The position numbers were made by a program, and so were the translations under genes. The notes beneath the pieces are model-generated. The model made no database searches. It had not been told where the DNA came from and worked only from the letters and a program-made list of their open reading frames with translations. From the NCBI RefSeq assembly GCF_023228785.1, contig NZ_JALOAN010000006.1:1-64000 (forward strand): a stretch of 64,000 bases of DNA, read 5' to 3'. Positions 43,313 through 52,576 of the stretch are shown here, in pieces; the first letter of the stretch is position 1; each line of letters opens with the position of its first letter. This DNA is from Sulfurimonas sp. (GTDB taxonomy: Bacteria; Campylobacterota; Campylobacteria; Campylobacterales; Sulfurimonadaceae).

Positions 43313-45001
43313 ATGAGATTATTGATCCTTTTATTATCACTATTTTCTCTATCATTGGCAGGGCCAATTGTAAATATAGAATCAGATAGATTTAGCATTA
43401 CAAATTTTGAACTGGGCTATTTTGTTGATAGCTCAGATGAAATAAAATTTGAAGATATAAAATCCATAAAATTTGAAAAAGGTCCAAACCAAGACTCTTT
43501 AGGTGTTAAAGTTAAAAGTGCTTGGATAAAGATAAAACTTTTCAATTCAACAAAGCAGAAACAAACTCTTTTTTTGCATCAAGATCTAGCATATAAATTT
43601 ACAAGCCTAGAGTACTTTGAAGTAGATAGTAGTGATAAGCTCTTAAATACTCAAATAATCGTCCCATACGGTCCCTTAGCAAAAGAACAACTAAATGGTG
43701 CAGATGCTATTTTTACAATTTTACTTAATCCAAATGAGTATAAAACAATATATATACATCAAAAAACTCCAGCTTACCATATTTACAACTTTTTAATATA
43801 TTCCCAGAAGGAATCTGTTAGATATCTAATATATGAAAAAGTAGATGCAGTGTTGATATCTGGACTTCTTGTGGCTTTAGCTCTGTATAACTTTCTAATC
43901 TTTCTATCCTCAAGATACAGGGAATATCTCTACTATTCTTTATATCTTTTATCTTCTACTTTGTGGATCTTTTATGTTTACGGATCTTTGGCACACTACT
44001 TTCAAATATATGGCGACTACCCTGCAAGATTTAACTTTGGGATCATGTTAGCGCCCGTATTTTTAGCACTCTTTATTCAAACTATTTTTAAAATAGAAGA
44101 AAAATATAAATTTGAACATAAATTACTTTTTAGCATCATAGGCGTCTCCTTAGCAAATTTTCTTTATGGATTGCTAGATTTCACAAGTGCTTTAGAGATC
44201 TTATCTCTCTCACTTAGTTATGCTCTTATTATTTTTATGTGGATTAGTATTAGCCTCTATTTAAAGGGCGACAAGCTTATAAAAATATTTTTAATTGCAC
44301 ACACTTTTTATTTGTCTTTTAGTGTTTATGCTCTTTTATACTATATTGGTTTTGTAAGTTCTAACTACATCTCTTCTCATGGAACAAGCATTGGTCTTAT
44401 TATAGAAGCACTTCTACTCTCTTACTTAGTTGCCTATAAATTCAAACTAATGGAAGAAGAAAAAGAAGAACAAAAACTCAAGCAAATTGAGCTAAAACTC
44501 TTAGCATCAACAGATCCAATGACTAAACTATATAACAGAAGGTACTTTACAGAGATCTCTCAAGAGGTTTTATATATTTCTAAAAGAGAGTCAAAAGATC
44601 TCTCTATTCTTATGATTGATATTGATAGATTTAAAAGGGTAAATGATACTTTTGGACATCAGTTTGGTGATGAAGTTCTTATAAACTTATCTCGTCTTCT
44701 TCTTGATAGCCAAAGAAAAAGTGATATAGTTTGCAGATATGGAGGCGAAGAATTTGTTATACTCCTGCCAAATACAGCTCTACAAGATGCTACTAATTTA
44801 GCTGAAAAATTACGAAAAGCAGTAGAATCATTAACTCTTATCTCTCCAAAAAATGAAGACTTTAACTTTACAGTTAGTATAGGTGTAGCTCAAATAGATG
44901 TAGAAAATGAACAAAACATAGAATTAGCTCTAAAGAGAGCCGACGATGCTCTTTACGAGGCAAAAAATAGCGGTAGAAATAGAGTTAGTACTAAAGAGTA
45001 G
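43313..45001 (+). CDS. Membrane-bound diguanylate cyclase with 7TMR-DISM sensor
   Basis: The protein makes cyclic di-GMP from two GTP. The 562 residues comprise a signal peptide, an extracytoplasmic 7TMR-DISMED2-type beta domain (about 25-170), seven transmembrane helices (about 180-380), a short coiled coil, and a GGDEF domain (about 400-562) with active site GGEEF in CRYGGEEFVILL. An RKSD inhibitory-site motif (RxxD) lies five residues ahead of it, so product feedback is expected. The ligand of the sensor domain is unknown. The end overlaps mnmH by 11 bases. Confidence 0.92.
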   Translation: MRLLILLLSLFSLSLAGPIVNIESDRFSITNFELGYFVDSSDEIKFEDIKSIKFEKGPNQDSLGVKVKSAWIKIKLFNSTKQKQTLFLHQDLAYKFTSLEYFEVDSSDKLLNTQIIVPYGPLAKEQLNGADAIFTILLNPNEYKTIYIHQKTPAYHIYNFLIYSQKESVRYLIYEKVDAVLISGLLVALALYNFLIFLSSRYREYLYYSLYLLSSTLWIFYVYGSLAHYFQIYGDYPARFNFGIMLAPVFLALFIQTIFKIEEKYKFEHKLLFSIIGVSLANFLYGLLDFTSALEILSLSLSYALIIFMWISISLYLKGDKLIKIFLIAHTFYLSFSVYALLYYIGFVSSNYISSHGTSIGLIIEALLLSYLVAYKFKLMEEEKEEQKLKQIELKLLASTDPMTKLYNRRYFTEISQEVLYISKRESKDLSILMIDIDRFKRVNDTFGHQFGDEVLINLSRLLLDSQRKSDIVCRYGGEEFVILLPNTALQDATNLAEKLRKAVESLTLISPKNEDFNFTVSIGVAQIDVENEQNIELALKRADDALYEAKNSGRNRVSTKE

Positions 45002-46055
45002 CTAAATACTCTAAAATCTCTTTACTCGACCCTCTAAACTCTACCTGTTTAGCTCGTTTTTTTATCTGATAATCATACATAGGATCATAATACTCAACTA
45101 ACAAAGTCTCTATCCACTCTTTATGTGCTTCTAGTGAACCGCTTTTATTCTGCTCATCAAAAGCATTTTCAAATATTTTACAAACTTCGTTATGTCTTTG
45201 GCTACCGAGTCTCCTCTCTATTCTATGCATTGCATGAAGCATCTCACTCTTATACTGTTCTAAGTCCTTAGCATAGACTCTTTGTGCTTCTACAACATAC
45301 TCATCAAATGTTATCTCTATCCTCTTTTGTATGGGAGTTTCTAGTATGATAAGAGGAGCTTTTGAGATGTGAGTTGCAAGATTTTTTGGGATAGATAGGC
45401 TTCCCACTCGATTACCCTCATCTTCAAAAACTAGATTGTCAAAGCCCTTATCAAGTTTTTGAATAAGATTATATGCCAAAGAGTTTTCAAAATTTATCTG
45501 CGTTGGTTGTGGGGTGATTTGTTTGCCAAATGATGAACCTCTATGGTTTGCTAAGCCCTCAAGATCTATGGAGTTTTCTAAAGTTTTAAGTAGTATTGTT
45601 TTTCCAGATCCAGTATAACCACCGAGTATGATGGGCTTAAATCTTGTGCAAGACTCTTCTGTTTGCTCTAAAAGATAGTTTCTAAAGGCTTTATAACCAC
45701 CTTTGAGTCTTGTTATATTACATCCTGCATCTTTGAGCCACTCTTGAGATATCTTAGATCTCTGACCACCTCTAAAGCAAAAGAGTTTTGCATCTGGGTG
45801 TTGCTCTATAAAATCCAACCACGCTTTAACACGCTCCTCTTTTAGAGATCCACTAACAAGTCTATGTCCAAGTTTTACCGCTTCACTATTGCCGTACTTT
45901 TTATAGCATATGCCTATCTCATGTCTCTCTTTATCATTAATAAGAGGGAGATTAACAGCATTAACAAATGAGCCTTTTTCAAACTCTACAGGGGCACGAA
46001 CATCGATAAGGGGTGTGGAATTTAAAACAATAGATCTAAAATCATTACTTAGCAT
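44991..46055 (-). CDS. mnmH: tRNA 2-selenouridine synthase
   Basis: MnmH (SelU, YbbB) replaces sulfur by selenium at the wobble uridine of some tRNAs, using selenophosphate. The 354-residue protein has an N-terminal rhodanese domain with the catalytic cysteine in LFCFRGGQRSK and a C-terminal P-loop domain with GGYTGSGKT. It lies downstream of selB and selA on the same strand, giving this genome the nucleoside use of selenium as well as selenocysteine. Confidence 0.93.
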   Translation of the reverse strand: MLSNDFRSIVLNSTPLIDVRAPVEFEKGSFVNAVNLPLINDKERHEIGICYKKYGNSEAVKLGHRLVSGSLKEERVKAWLDFIEQHPDAKLFCFRGGQRSKISQEWLKDAGCNITRLKGGYKAFRNYLLEQTEESCTRFKPIILGGYTGSGKTILLKTLENSIDLEGLANHRGSSFGKQITPQPTQINFENSLAYNLIQKLDKGFDNLVFEDEGNRVGSLSIPKNLATHISKAPLIILETPIQKRIEITFDEYVVEAQRVYAKDLEQYKSEMLHAMHRIERRLGSQRHNEVCKIFENAFDEQNKSGSLEAHKEWIETLLVEYYDPMYDYQIKKRAKQVEFRGSSKEILEYLATL

Positions 46056-46106
46056 TTTTTACTTTCACAAAAGAGTTTGTTTTTGAACTAGCATTATATC
46101 TTTATT

Positions 46107-47945
46107 TTAAAAGCTAGAGTTAAACACTCTCTTATTTGCATCTCTTGTGATGTCTGAGAAGTTATCAAGATACTCTAAATAAGCTATGAGATACTTTCGA
46201 CTTAGATCGTATTTCTCTTTTAAGTTTGCTAGATCTACATATCCATCTTTTTTTATTATGCTCTTCATCGCATCAACTATCATGCCGAGACTTCTATGAT
46301 GTATAAAAATGTTGTGTTGCAGTCTTATGACCTGTTTTTTAGCACAAAGTCTCTTTAGAATATCATCGCCCATTTTTCTATCTAGATCTAGGTCGTCATA
46401 GATGTTATAAGGAGCTGTAGGAGCTAATGACTCTTTTTCAAGTCGCTCTAACACAATGTTTAAGAGTGAGCTAGTAAAGTCCTCTTTTATCTCGTTACTT
46501 CTATAAAGATTTGCATCTTTAATTAAAAAGCCCTCCTCTTCTAGCTCATCTAAAACAACTTCTATAAAGCCCTCGCTTGCCCATTTGAGGCGGAGTTTGA
46601 TCGATGAGTTTGAGAGTAGTGCATATTGGTTTTTTGTGTAGATGTTTTTGATGTTTTTATAGATAAGATCTTTTGTGGAGAGTGGATATATTACAAGCTC
46701 TTTTTCATCTATGAAAGAGTTTTTTAGCTCTTTTGCGGCCTTTAATGCATCAGAGTGAGAGAGTGCAAATCTTTGTGCTGAGGAGATGAGTCCTAAGCCT
46801 TTTTTATGTACTTCGGTTAAAATCTCATAGGCTTTTGCTATATCTTTTTTATCTAACGCCTCAAGTAAAAGAAGCTTTTGCTGTTTTTTCATCGGATCAT
46901 GTATGGGGTTTAGAACAACTCCACCTGCCACACTAACATTTCCATCACGGATGATAATCTTCTCGCCAAATATACTAAAAATTTCCTCATCACTCTTAAT
47001 ATTTGCATATCCACTTTGAAGTGAATCCTCTGAGTTAAAAAGTAAGATCTTAGCATCTAGTTTTTTTGAACCTATATAGATGGAATAATTTCTATTGTGA
47101 TGAAGTGCCTTATCCGCTATTACACTAAAAGAGATATCTATGGATTTAAAACCTCTAAGATAACCCTTTTTACTAATAATAAAACCTCTTTGCACACTCT
47201 TAGCATCCAAACCACTAATGTTTATTGCAGCTCTGTTTGAGATCTTTGCAACTTCAACATCGCTCTCGTGCACTTGCAGGTTTTTAACCTTGATCTCTTT
47301 TTGAAGATCACATATAAAGAGCTTCTCATTAACCGCTATGGGCTTACCCAAAACACTCCCAGTTACAACAGTTCCAGCGCCCTTTAGACTAAAAGCTCTA
47401 TCTACATAGTATCTAAAGAAGTTCTCCTCTTCTTTTGAGCTAGCTTCAAGTTTAAATAGATTATCTCTTAGATCTATTATAGAATCCTCATCAAAAACAG
47501 AGACGCCCATACTAAACTTTATATCAAACTCGTAACTCTTTACAAACTCTTCAATATCTTTTAATTTTGCTTCTAGTTCATCAACGCTCACAAGATCTTT
47601 CTTACTCAAGACCAAAACAGCATCCCTAACACCAAGAAGTTTTAAAATCTCAAGATGGTCTATAGTTTGTGGCTTTATCCCCTCAAATGCACTCACAACA
47701 ATAAGCACACAGTCAAAACCAAAAGCTCCAGCTATCATGTTTTTTACAAGTCTCTCATGTCCTGGAACATCTATAAAAGCTATATTTTTCTCACCCTTTG
47801 TGATGTTTGAGAAGCTCAAATCTATGGTGATGCCTCTCTTTTTTTCCTCTTTTGTACTATCTCCATCAAAACCGTTTAGTGCTTTAATAAGCGAGGTTTT
47901 ACCATGATCTATATGCCCGCAAGTTCCTATGATTAAGTTAGACAT
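46107..47945 (-). CDS. selB: Selenocysteine-specific elongation factor
   Basis: SelB delivers Sec-tRNA(Sec) to UGA codons that carry a SECIS hairpin. The protein (612 residues from the chosen start) has GTPase motifs GHIDHGKTS, DVPGHER and SKKD, EF-Tu-like beta domains, and C-terminal winged helices that bind mRNA. The frame is open to an ATG at 47957, but the ATG at 47945 gives the usual SNLIIGTCGH start and overlaps the selA stop by eight bases. Confidence 0.94.
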   Translation of the reverse strand: MSNLIIGTCGHIDHGKTSLIKALNGFDGDSTKEEKKRGITIDLSFSNITKGEKNIAFIDVPGHERLVKNMIAGAFGFDCVLIVVSAFEGIKPQTIDHLEILKLLGVRDAVLVLSKKDLVSVDELEAKLKDIEEFVKSYEFDIKFSMGVSVFDEDSIIDLRDNLFKLEASSKEEENFFRYYVDRAFSLKGAGTVVTGSVLGKPIAVNEKLFICDLQKEIKVKNLQVHESDVEVAKISNRAAINISGLDAKSVQRGFIISKKGYLRGFKSIDISFSVIADKALHHNRNYSIYIGSKKLDAKILLFNSEDSLQSGYANIKSDEEIFSIFGEKIIIRDGNVSVAGGVVLNPIHDPMKKQQKLLLLEALDKKDIAKAYEILTEVHKKGLGLISSAQRFALSHSDALKAAKELKNSFIDEKELVIYPLSTKDLIYKNIKNIYTKNQYALLSNSSIKLRLKWASEGFIEVVLDELEEEGFLIKDANLYRSNEIKEDFTSSLLNIVLERLEKESLAPTAPYNIYDDLDLDRKMGDDILKRLCAKKQVIRLQHNIFIHHRSLGMIVDAMKSIIKKDGYVDLANLKEKYDLSRKYLIAYLEYLDNFSDITRDANKRVFNSSF

Positions 47946-49281
47946 CTGCGATCTCATCTATAGCATCTGCTATATTTTGGAGTTGTGTTTTTTGTATGGT
48001 TCTAAAATCAAGCAAAAACTCATCATCTTCTATACGTCCGATGATTGACTTTTGGCGAAAAAGTTTTTGGAGTTTTTTAACTTTTATATTTTTTACTTCT
48101 ACAACTAAAGCTACACTAGGGATGGTTTTGTTTGGCGTAGTTCCGCCGCCGATAAGGGTTTTTGTATCTACTATCTTTGTTTTTATGTTTTTTTTGAGCT
48201 TTTGTTGAACTTGCATGGCATCGTCTCTTAGCTCATCTAAAGAACAAAACAGCATCTTAATTGTAGGGATCTGCTCTTTTTTCTCTAACAAAATCGCTTT
48301 AAAACTCTCTTCAAGTAGTGCTAAAGTGAGTTTATCTACTCTTAACATTCTAAGAAGTTGGTTCTTTTTTAACATCTCTATATATTTTTTCTTACCAACT
48401 ATGATCCCAGCCTGAACACTTCCTAAAAGCTTATCTCCAGAAAAACTAAGTAGTGATGGTTCTAGCTTCATGTAGTCTAAAACTGATGGCTCATCAAGCC
48501 CATAAGGCAGATCAAAAAGATGTCCGCTTCCCATATCGTAGTAGTCTATGAGATCTCTCTGTTTTGCTAGTTCTACAATTTCACTAAACTCTACTTCTGA
48601 GCTAAAACCCTCAATGCTATAGTTTGACTTATGAACTTTCATAAGCATAGAGGTTTTTTTGCCTATGGCATTTTCATAGTCACGAAAGTGAGTTTTGTTT
48701 GTCGTGCCAACTTCAACAAGCTTTGCACCGCTTTGTTTCATCACATCAGGAACTCTAAAACTACCACCAATCTCCACTAATTCCCCACGACTTACAACTA
48801 CCTCTTTTTTCTTTGCAAAGGTGTTTAAGATAAGAAAAACTGCACTAGCATTGTTGTTTACTATAAGTACATCTTCGCACCCTAAAAGGGAGCAAACACT
48901 TTTAGAAATAAGAGAGTATCGCTCCCCTCGTTTGCCACTCTCTAAGTCAAACTCAAGATTGTTATAGTTTGTTACAAGATCTTTTACTCTATCAAATGCA
49001 TCTGGATCTATGAGGCTTCTTCCTAAGTTTGTATGGACTATGATACCAGTCGCATTTATAAGCGTTTGAAGTGATGGCTGGGTGAGATCTTCATATCTTT
49101 GTAAAAGTTCTTTTACTAGATCTTCTTCATCAAAGGCTGTAACTTTTTCACTTAGTATATTTTCTCTTAACTCACTAAGTAACTCTTTAGTCAGACTCAT
49201 AACTAAAGAGCTTCCTAGTGCTTTAAACTCTTTATGAGCTATAAACTTGTCAACCTTGGGAATTGATTTTAGTAAAAACAT
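47938..49281 (-). CDS. selA: L-seryl-tRNA(Sec) selenium transferase
   Basis: SelA is a PLP enzyme that converts seryl- to selenocysteyl-tRNA(Sec). The 447-residue protein has INATGIIVHTNLGRS, NNNASAVFLILNT, and LSFSGDKLLGSVQAGI with the PLP lysine. Length is normal. It heads the selA-selB-mnmH run on the minus strand and is divergent from the tRNA-Sec gene, 55 bases away. Confidence 0.95.
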   Translation of the reverse strand: MFLLKSIPKVDKFIAHKEFKALGSSLVMSLTKELLSELRENILSEKVTAFDEEDLVKELLQRYEDLTQPSLQTLINATGIIVHTNLGRSLIDPDAFDRVKDLVTNYNNLEFDLESGKRGERYSLISKSVCSLLGCEDVLIVNNNASAVFLILNTFAKKKEVVVSRGELVEIGGSFRVPDVMKQSGAKLVEVGTTNKTHFRDYENAIGKKTSMLMKVHKSNYSIEGFSSEVEFSEIVELAKQRDLIDYYDMGSGHLFDLPYGLDEPSVLDYMKLEPSLLSFSGDKLLGSVQAGIIVGKKKYIEMLKKNQLLRMLRVDKLTLALLEESFKAILLEKKEQIPTIKMLFCSLDELRDDAMQVQQKLKKNIKTKIVDTKTLIGGGTTPNKTIPSVALVVEVKNIKVKKLQKLFRQKSIIGRIEDDEFLLDFRTIQKTQLQNIADAIDEIADV

Positions 49282-49335
49282 TTTTACCCTTTTATGTAGT
49301 TTTTATATTGTATGATGTAAACTTCACTTCTACTT

Positions 49336-49434
49336 TGGGGGGCATGTGATCCTGGTGGACACCACAGGCTTCAACCCTGATGGAGGTTTTGCTGACAAAA
49401 CCTCGGGAGGTTCGATTCCTTCGCCTTCTCACCA
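49336..49434 (+). tRNA. selC: tRNA-Sec (anticodon TCA)
   Basis: The 99-base gene folds as a selenocysteine tRNA: 6-bp D stem GTGATC/GGACAC with an A-A mismatch, anticodon loop CTTCAAC with TCA at 49371-49373, an 8-bp variable arm AGGTTTTG-CTGA-CAAAACCT, T arm GGAGG-TTCGATT-CCTTC, then GCCTTCTC, A and an encoded CCA. The 8-bp acceptor pairs GGGGGGC with GCCTTCT through three G-U pairs; the outermost pair is U-C, unless one G of the run is missing from the sequence. It faces away from selA and towards selD. Confidence 0.93.
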
Positions 49435-49437
49435 AAG

Positions 49438-50472
49438 TTAGTAAACTTCAATAGCTCTATCGCCTCTTGGCTCAACACTTCCGATGATTCTCGCATATCC
49501 AAAACTAAACTCTTCTACTGTTTTTATATACTCTTTTGCATCTTTCTCATCCATGGAGACTAAAAGACCGCCAGATGTCTGAGCATCGCAAAGCATAAGA
49601 CGAAGATGCTCTGCACTCTTAGAAAATGTTACTTTGTCTTCTAAGTAAGCCATATTTTTCTTAGTTCCACCTGGCACTACACCCTCTAAAGAAAGAGCTA
49701 TCGCATCCGCCATTATGGGAACTTGTAATGCATCTATTTTTATAGTTACACCCTCGTTTGTAGATTCAAGTGCGTGACCTAAAAGCCCAAAACCTGTCAC
49801 ATCTGTACAAGCACTAACATCAAATTTGCGAAGCAACTTTGACGCTTTATAGTTTAACTCTTGCATCACTTTTATAGCTTCAAGCATAGTTGGCTCACTT
49901 AGCAGATCTCGCTTTATAGCAGTAGTTAAAATCCCCATACCGATAGGCTTTGTAAGAACTAAAACATGCCCTATTTTTGGGGTGTTGTTTCTGTAGATCT
50001 GTTTAGGATGAATCAGCCCTGTCACACTTAGTCCGTAGTACATCTCTAGCGACTCTATTGTATGACCGCCCATCAAAACTCCACCGCACTCTTTTATCTT
50101 CTCGTTTCCGCCTCTTAGTATCTCTACTAAGACCTCTTTGTTATGGTTTTTACTATCAAAACCTACTATATTTAGAGCCGTTTTAACATCAGCTCCCATT
50201 GCAAAGATGTCTGAGAGCGAGTTTGCTGCTGCAATTTTTCCATAGATAAATGGATCATCTACTACAGGCGTTATAAAGTCAAGAGTCTGCACAAGCGCTT
50301 CTTCATCATTTAACCTGTACACACAAGCATCTTCTGAGTTTTCAAAACCTACAAGAACATTTTCATCATCTGGAATGAGTGAGCAAACACTATGTTTTAG
50401 ATCCCCCGGACCCATCTTTGCTGCTCAACCAGCTGCTTGAACGAACTTGGTCAATCTATGTTGATTGTTCAT
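49438..50472 (-). CDS. selD: Selenide, water dikinase, itself a selenoprotein (in-frame TGA)
   Basis: SelD makes selenophosphate from selenide and ATP. A plain reading starts at the ATG at 50415, but the frame continues upstream through TGA (50427-50425) to an ATG at 50472 preceded by AAGG, adding LTKFVQAAG-Sec-AAKMGP. This matches E. coli LTQYSHGAG-Cys-GCK, so the TGA stands at the catalytic cysteine and codes for selenocysteine (344 residues in all). Other family motifs are DFITPVVDDPF, NSLSDIFAMGADV, MGGHTIES, DVTGFGLLGH and CDAQTSGGLL. A candidate SECIS hairpin follows the TGA, and the decoding machinery is next door. Confidence 0.93.
50400..50427 (-). promoter_or_regulatory. Candidate bacterial SECIS element of selD
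   Basis: Twelve bases after the TGA codon the mRNA can form GGTCC-GGG-GGATC (50412-50400), a 5-bp stem with a three-G loop. Bacterial SECIS apical loops lie some 16-37 bases after UGA and need a G, which this satisfies. A longer lower stem is not obvious. Confidence 0.5.
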
Positions 50473-50763
50473 TTAGTAACCTTAAAATTATTTATGAAAT
50501 GGGGAGTTCAAAGAGTGCGTAAAAAAAAAGAGTCTGCCATCTATGTACACCTATTCCATAGGTAAATGTCTAAGAAGTATTTTACATAGAGTTATGTTAA
50601 AGCAATATTAATATAGTAAAAAATATTTTACCTTTTTATAAAAAATAAAGATTTCTTTGACTACAATTTGCTTAGATTTGTGGAACAAATGGACATTTGA
50701 TTTTTAGCGACTTGTATTAAAACTTCATTTTTGTCATCTTAAACCTAATTTTTGGAGAGAAAA

Positions 50764-51969
50764 ATGAGTATTACTCATGAGTTAAAAAGGATGTTAACTT
50801 CCTTTTGGAGGCCCACACCCGCTGTCATCGCCCTTGGCGTTTTATCTGTTTACTACTTTGGCATCACTGGAACTTACTGGGCCGTTACAGGCGAGTTTAC
50901 AAGATGGGGCGGACATATTTTAGAAGCTTCTGGAGTCGATATTAGCGACTGGGGATATTTCAACATTATGGGCATGCAAGGAACTTCCTTAACTAGAGTC
51001 GATGGCGTTATGATCATTGGAATGTTTGGTGGAATTATTGCCGCTACTCTTTGGGGAAACAAGCTAAAGTTTAGACTTCCTGCAAGTCGCATTAGGATCT
51101 ACCAAGCTCTTATAGGCGGCATAATCGCTGGTTTTGGAGCTAGACTAGGCATGGGTTGTAACCTTGCAAGTCTTTTTACGGGCATACCTCAGTTCTCAGC
51201 ACACGCTTGGTTTTTTACTATAGCTATGATAGTTGGAGTTTACTTTGGAGTAAAATTTACTCAGTTAAAACTTTTTCGCTCAAAAGTTCAAATGCAGGCT
51301 ATAAGTTGTGACACCCCACAAATCGTTCAAAAAGACAGAGCCAAAGGCTTTTTTACTTTTGGCACAATTGTTTTCTCACTCATAATGCTCTGGGCTTTAT
51401 ACCTCATCTTCGTTGTTGGGTCTACAAAGCTCGGTGTAGCTATGCTCTTTGGATCTGCATTTGGACTCATCATTGCAAAAGCACAGATCTGTTTTACCTC
51501 AGCGTTTAGAGATCTCTTCATTACTGGGCGAAGTCAGATGTCAAGAGCTATAGTTATCGCAATGGCAGTATCAACCATCGGGATCTTTAGCTACATTCTC
51601 ATTGGAGTTCCACCTAAAATTATGTGGGCAGGACCAAACACTATTATAGGCGGAGCTTTGTTTGGCTTTGGCATCGTTGTAGCTGGGGGATGTGAGTGTG
51701 GTTGGATGTATAGAGCAGTAGAGGGTCAAACTCACTTTTGGATAGTAGGCATCGGAAATGTCATAGGTGCAACACTTCTAGCCTTTGTTTGGGATGACAT
51801 AGCACCGCTTGTTGCTACTTCATGGCCAAAAATAAACCTGCTTGAGTCTTTTGGAGCTTATGGCGGACTCTTGTTCAACTACTTGTTACTATTTTTACTG
51901 TTTTTACTAATTTTAAAGATAGAAAAAAATTACTCAAAAAAACTAAATGGAGCAAATTATGCAAAATAA
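50764..51969 (+). CDS. YeeE/YedE family transporter, putative selenium transporter
   Basis: The 401-residue membrane protein has about nine or ten helices and the paired cysteine-containing motifs of the YedE family, RLGMGCNLASLFTGIPQFS and VAGGCECGWMYRAVEGQ. YedE-type proteins beside selD and a SirA/TusA-like gene are thought to import a selenium compound; relatives carry thiosulfate. The reading frame opens at a TTG at 50752, but the ATG at 50764, preceded by GGAGAG, is the better start. It diverges from selD across a 290-base intergenic region. Confidence 0.85.
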   Translation: MSITHELKRMLTSFWRPTPAVIALGVLSVYYFGITGTYWAVTGEFTRWGGHILEASGVDISDWGYFNIMGMQGTSLTRVDGVMIIGMFGGIIAATLWGNKLKFRLPASRIRIYQALIGGIIAGFGARLGMGCNLASLFTGIPQFSAHAWFFTIAMIVGVYFGVKFTQLKLFRSKVQMQAISCDTPQIVQKDRAKGFFTFGTIVFSLIMLWALYLIFVVGSTKLGVAMLFGSAFGLIIAKAQICFTSAFRDLFITGRSQMSRAIVIAMAVSTIGIFSYILIGVPPKIMWAGPNTIIGGALFGFGIVVAGGCECGWMYRAVEGQTHFWIVGIGNVIGATLLAFVWDDIAPLVATSWPKINLLESFGAYGGLLFNYLLLFLLFLLILKIEKNYSKKLNGANYAK

Positions 51970-52198
51970 TATACCAACACCAACTCACCGCTTAGACATG
52001 CAAACAGAACCATGTCCATACCCAGCTATAAAGACTATAGAAGCACTTAGAGAGTTAGGAGATGACGATATACTAGAAGTTATTAGTGACTGCCCACAGA
52101 GCATAAACAACATCCCCTTAGATGTTGAAAAACACGGCTATAAACTTCTTCACATAGATTCAAGCTCACCTAGTGTTAGGTACTTTGTAAAGAGATAA
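51959..52198 (+). CDS. TusA/SirA (YedF-like) sulfur or selenium carrier
   Basis: The 79-residue protein has the family motif TEPCPYPAIKTIEAL with the carrier cysteine in CPxP. It probably accepts sulfur or selenium from the YedE transporter and passes it to an enzyme such as SelD, but this is inferred from gene order. The ATG at 51959 is preferred to the one at 51947, since GGAG lies in between at a usable distance; the gene overlaps the end of yedE by 11 bases. Confidence 0.85.
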   Translation: MQNNIPTPTHRLDMQTEPCPYPAIKTIEALRELGDDDILEVISDCPQSINNIPLDVEKHGYKLLHIDSSSPSVRYFVKR

Positions 52199-52210
52199 AA
52201 GGATAAAACC

Positions 52211-52576
52211 ATAGATACAATAAACTTACAATATATTGATGTTTTTGATGAGCATAAGACAAAAGATCTCATCCTCTCAAGAGATCTACTAAAAAATGGT
52301 TTTAAAGAGGCCTCTCTTTTTTCTCTTTTAGTAGATGGAGAATCGATGCAGCCTGTTATAAACGACAAAGCTCTCATCGTAGCAGATCTATCTCAAAAAG
52401 AACTAATTGATGAGGCTATATATGTTTTGTATCATGGATCTAAAATGTGGGTTAAAAAGTACGATATAAAAAGTAAAAGTTTTGTCTCTATAAACCCCAA
52501 ATATTCTCATCTAGTCTATGCTCAAGATGATGTTCATCTTGTAGGGAGAGTTTTACTTACCTTTACAAACCTTTAA
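52211..52576 (+). CDS. S24 peptidase-like (LexA-type) domain protein with apparent ATA start
   Basis: The reading frame after the tusA-like stop codes for 121 residues with a LexA/UmuD-type peptidase fold: VDGESMQP holds the nucleophilic serine and MWVKKYD the lysine of the dyad. It has no DNA-binding domain. A start at the ATG at 52346 would remove the serine motif. No ATG, GTG or TTG lies between the tusA stop and that point; an ATA at 52211, seven bases after AAGGA, is the best start signal. It may be a gene with a rare start codon or one whose ATG has decayed. Its link to selenium metabolism is by position only. Confidence 0.6.
   Translation: MDTINLQYIDVFDEHKTKDLILSRDLLKNGFKEASLFSLLVDGESMQPVINDKALIVADLSQKELIDEAIYVLYHGSKMWVKKYDIKSKSFVSINPKYSHLVYAQDDVHLVGRVLLTFTNL

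Noticed and set aside
49438..50415. SelD starting at the ATG at 50415
   Set aside because: This start removes the catalytic residue and the conserved N-terminal segment, which are present upstream through the in-frame TGA.
52346..52576. S24-like gene starting at the ATG at 52346
   Set aside because: The ATG is the methionine of the GESM serine motif; starting there would remove the nucleophile, while homologous coding continues upstream in frame.
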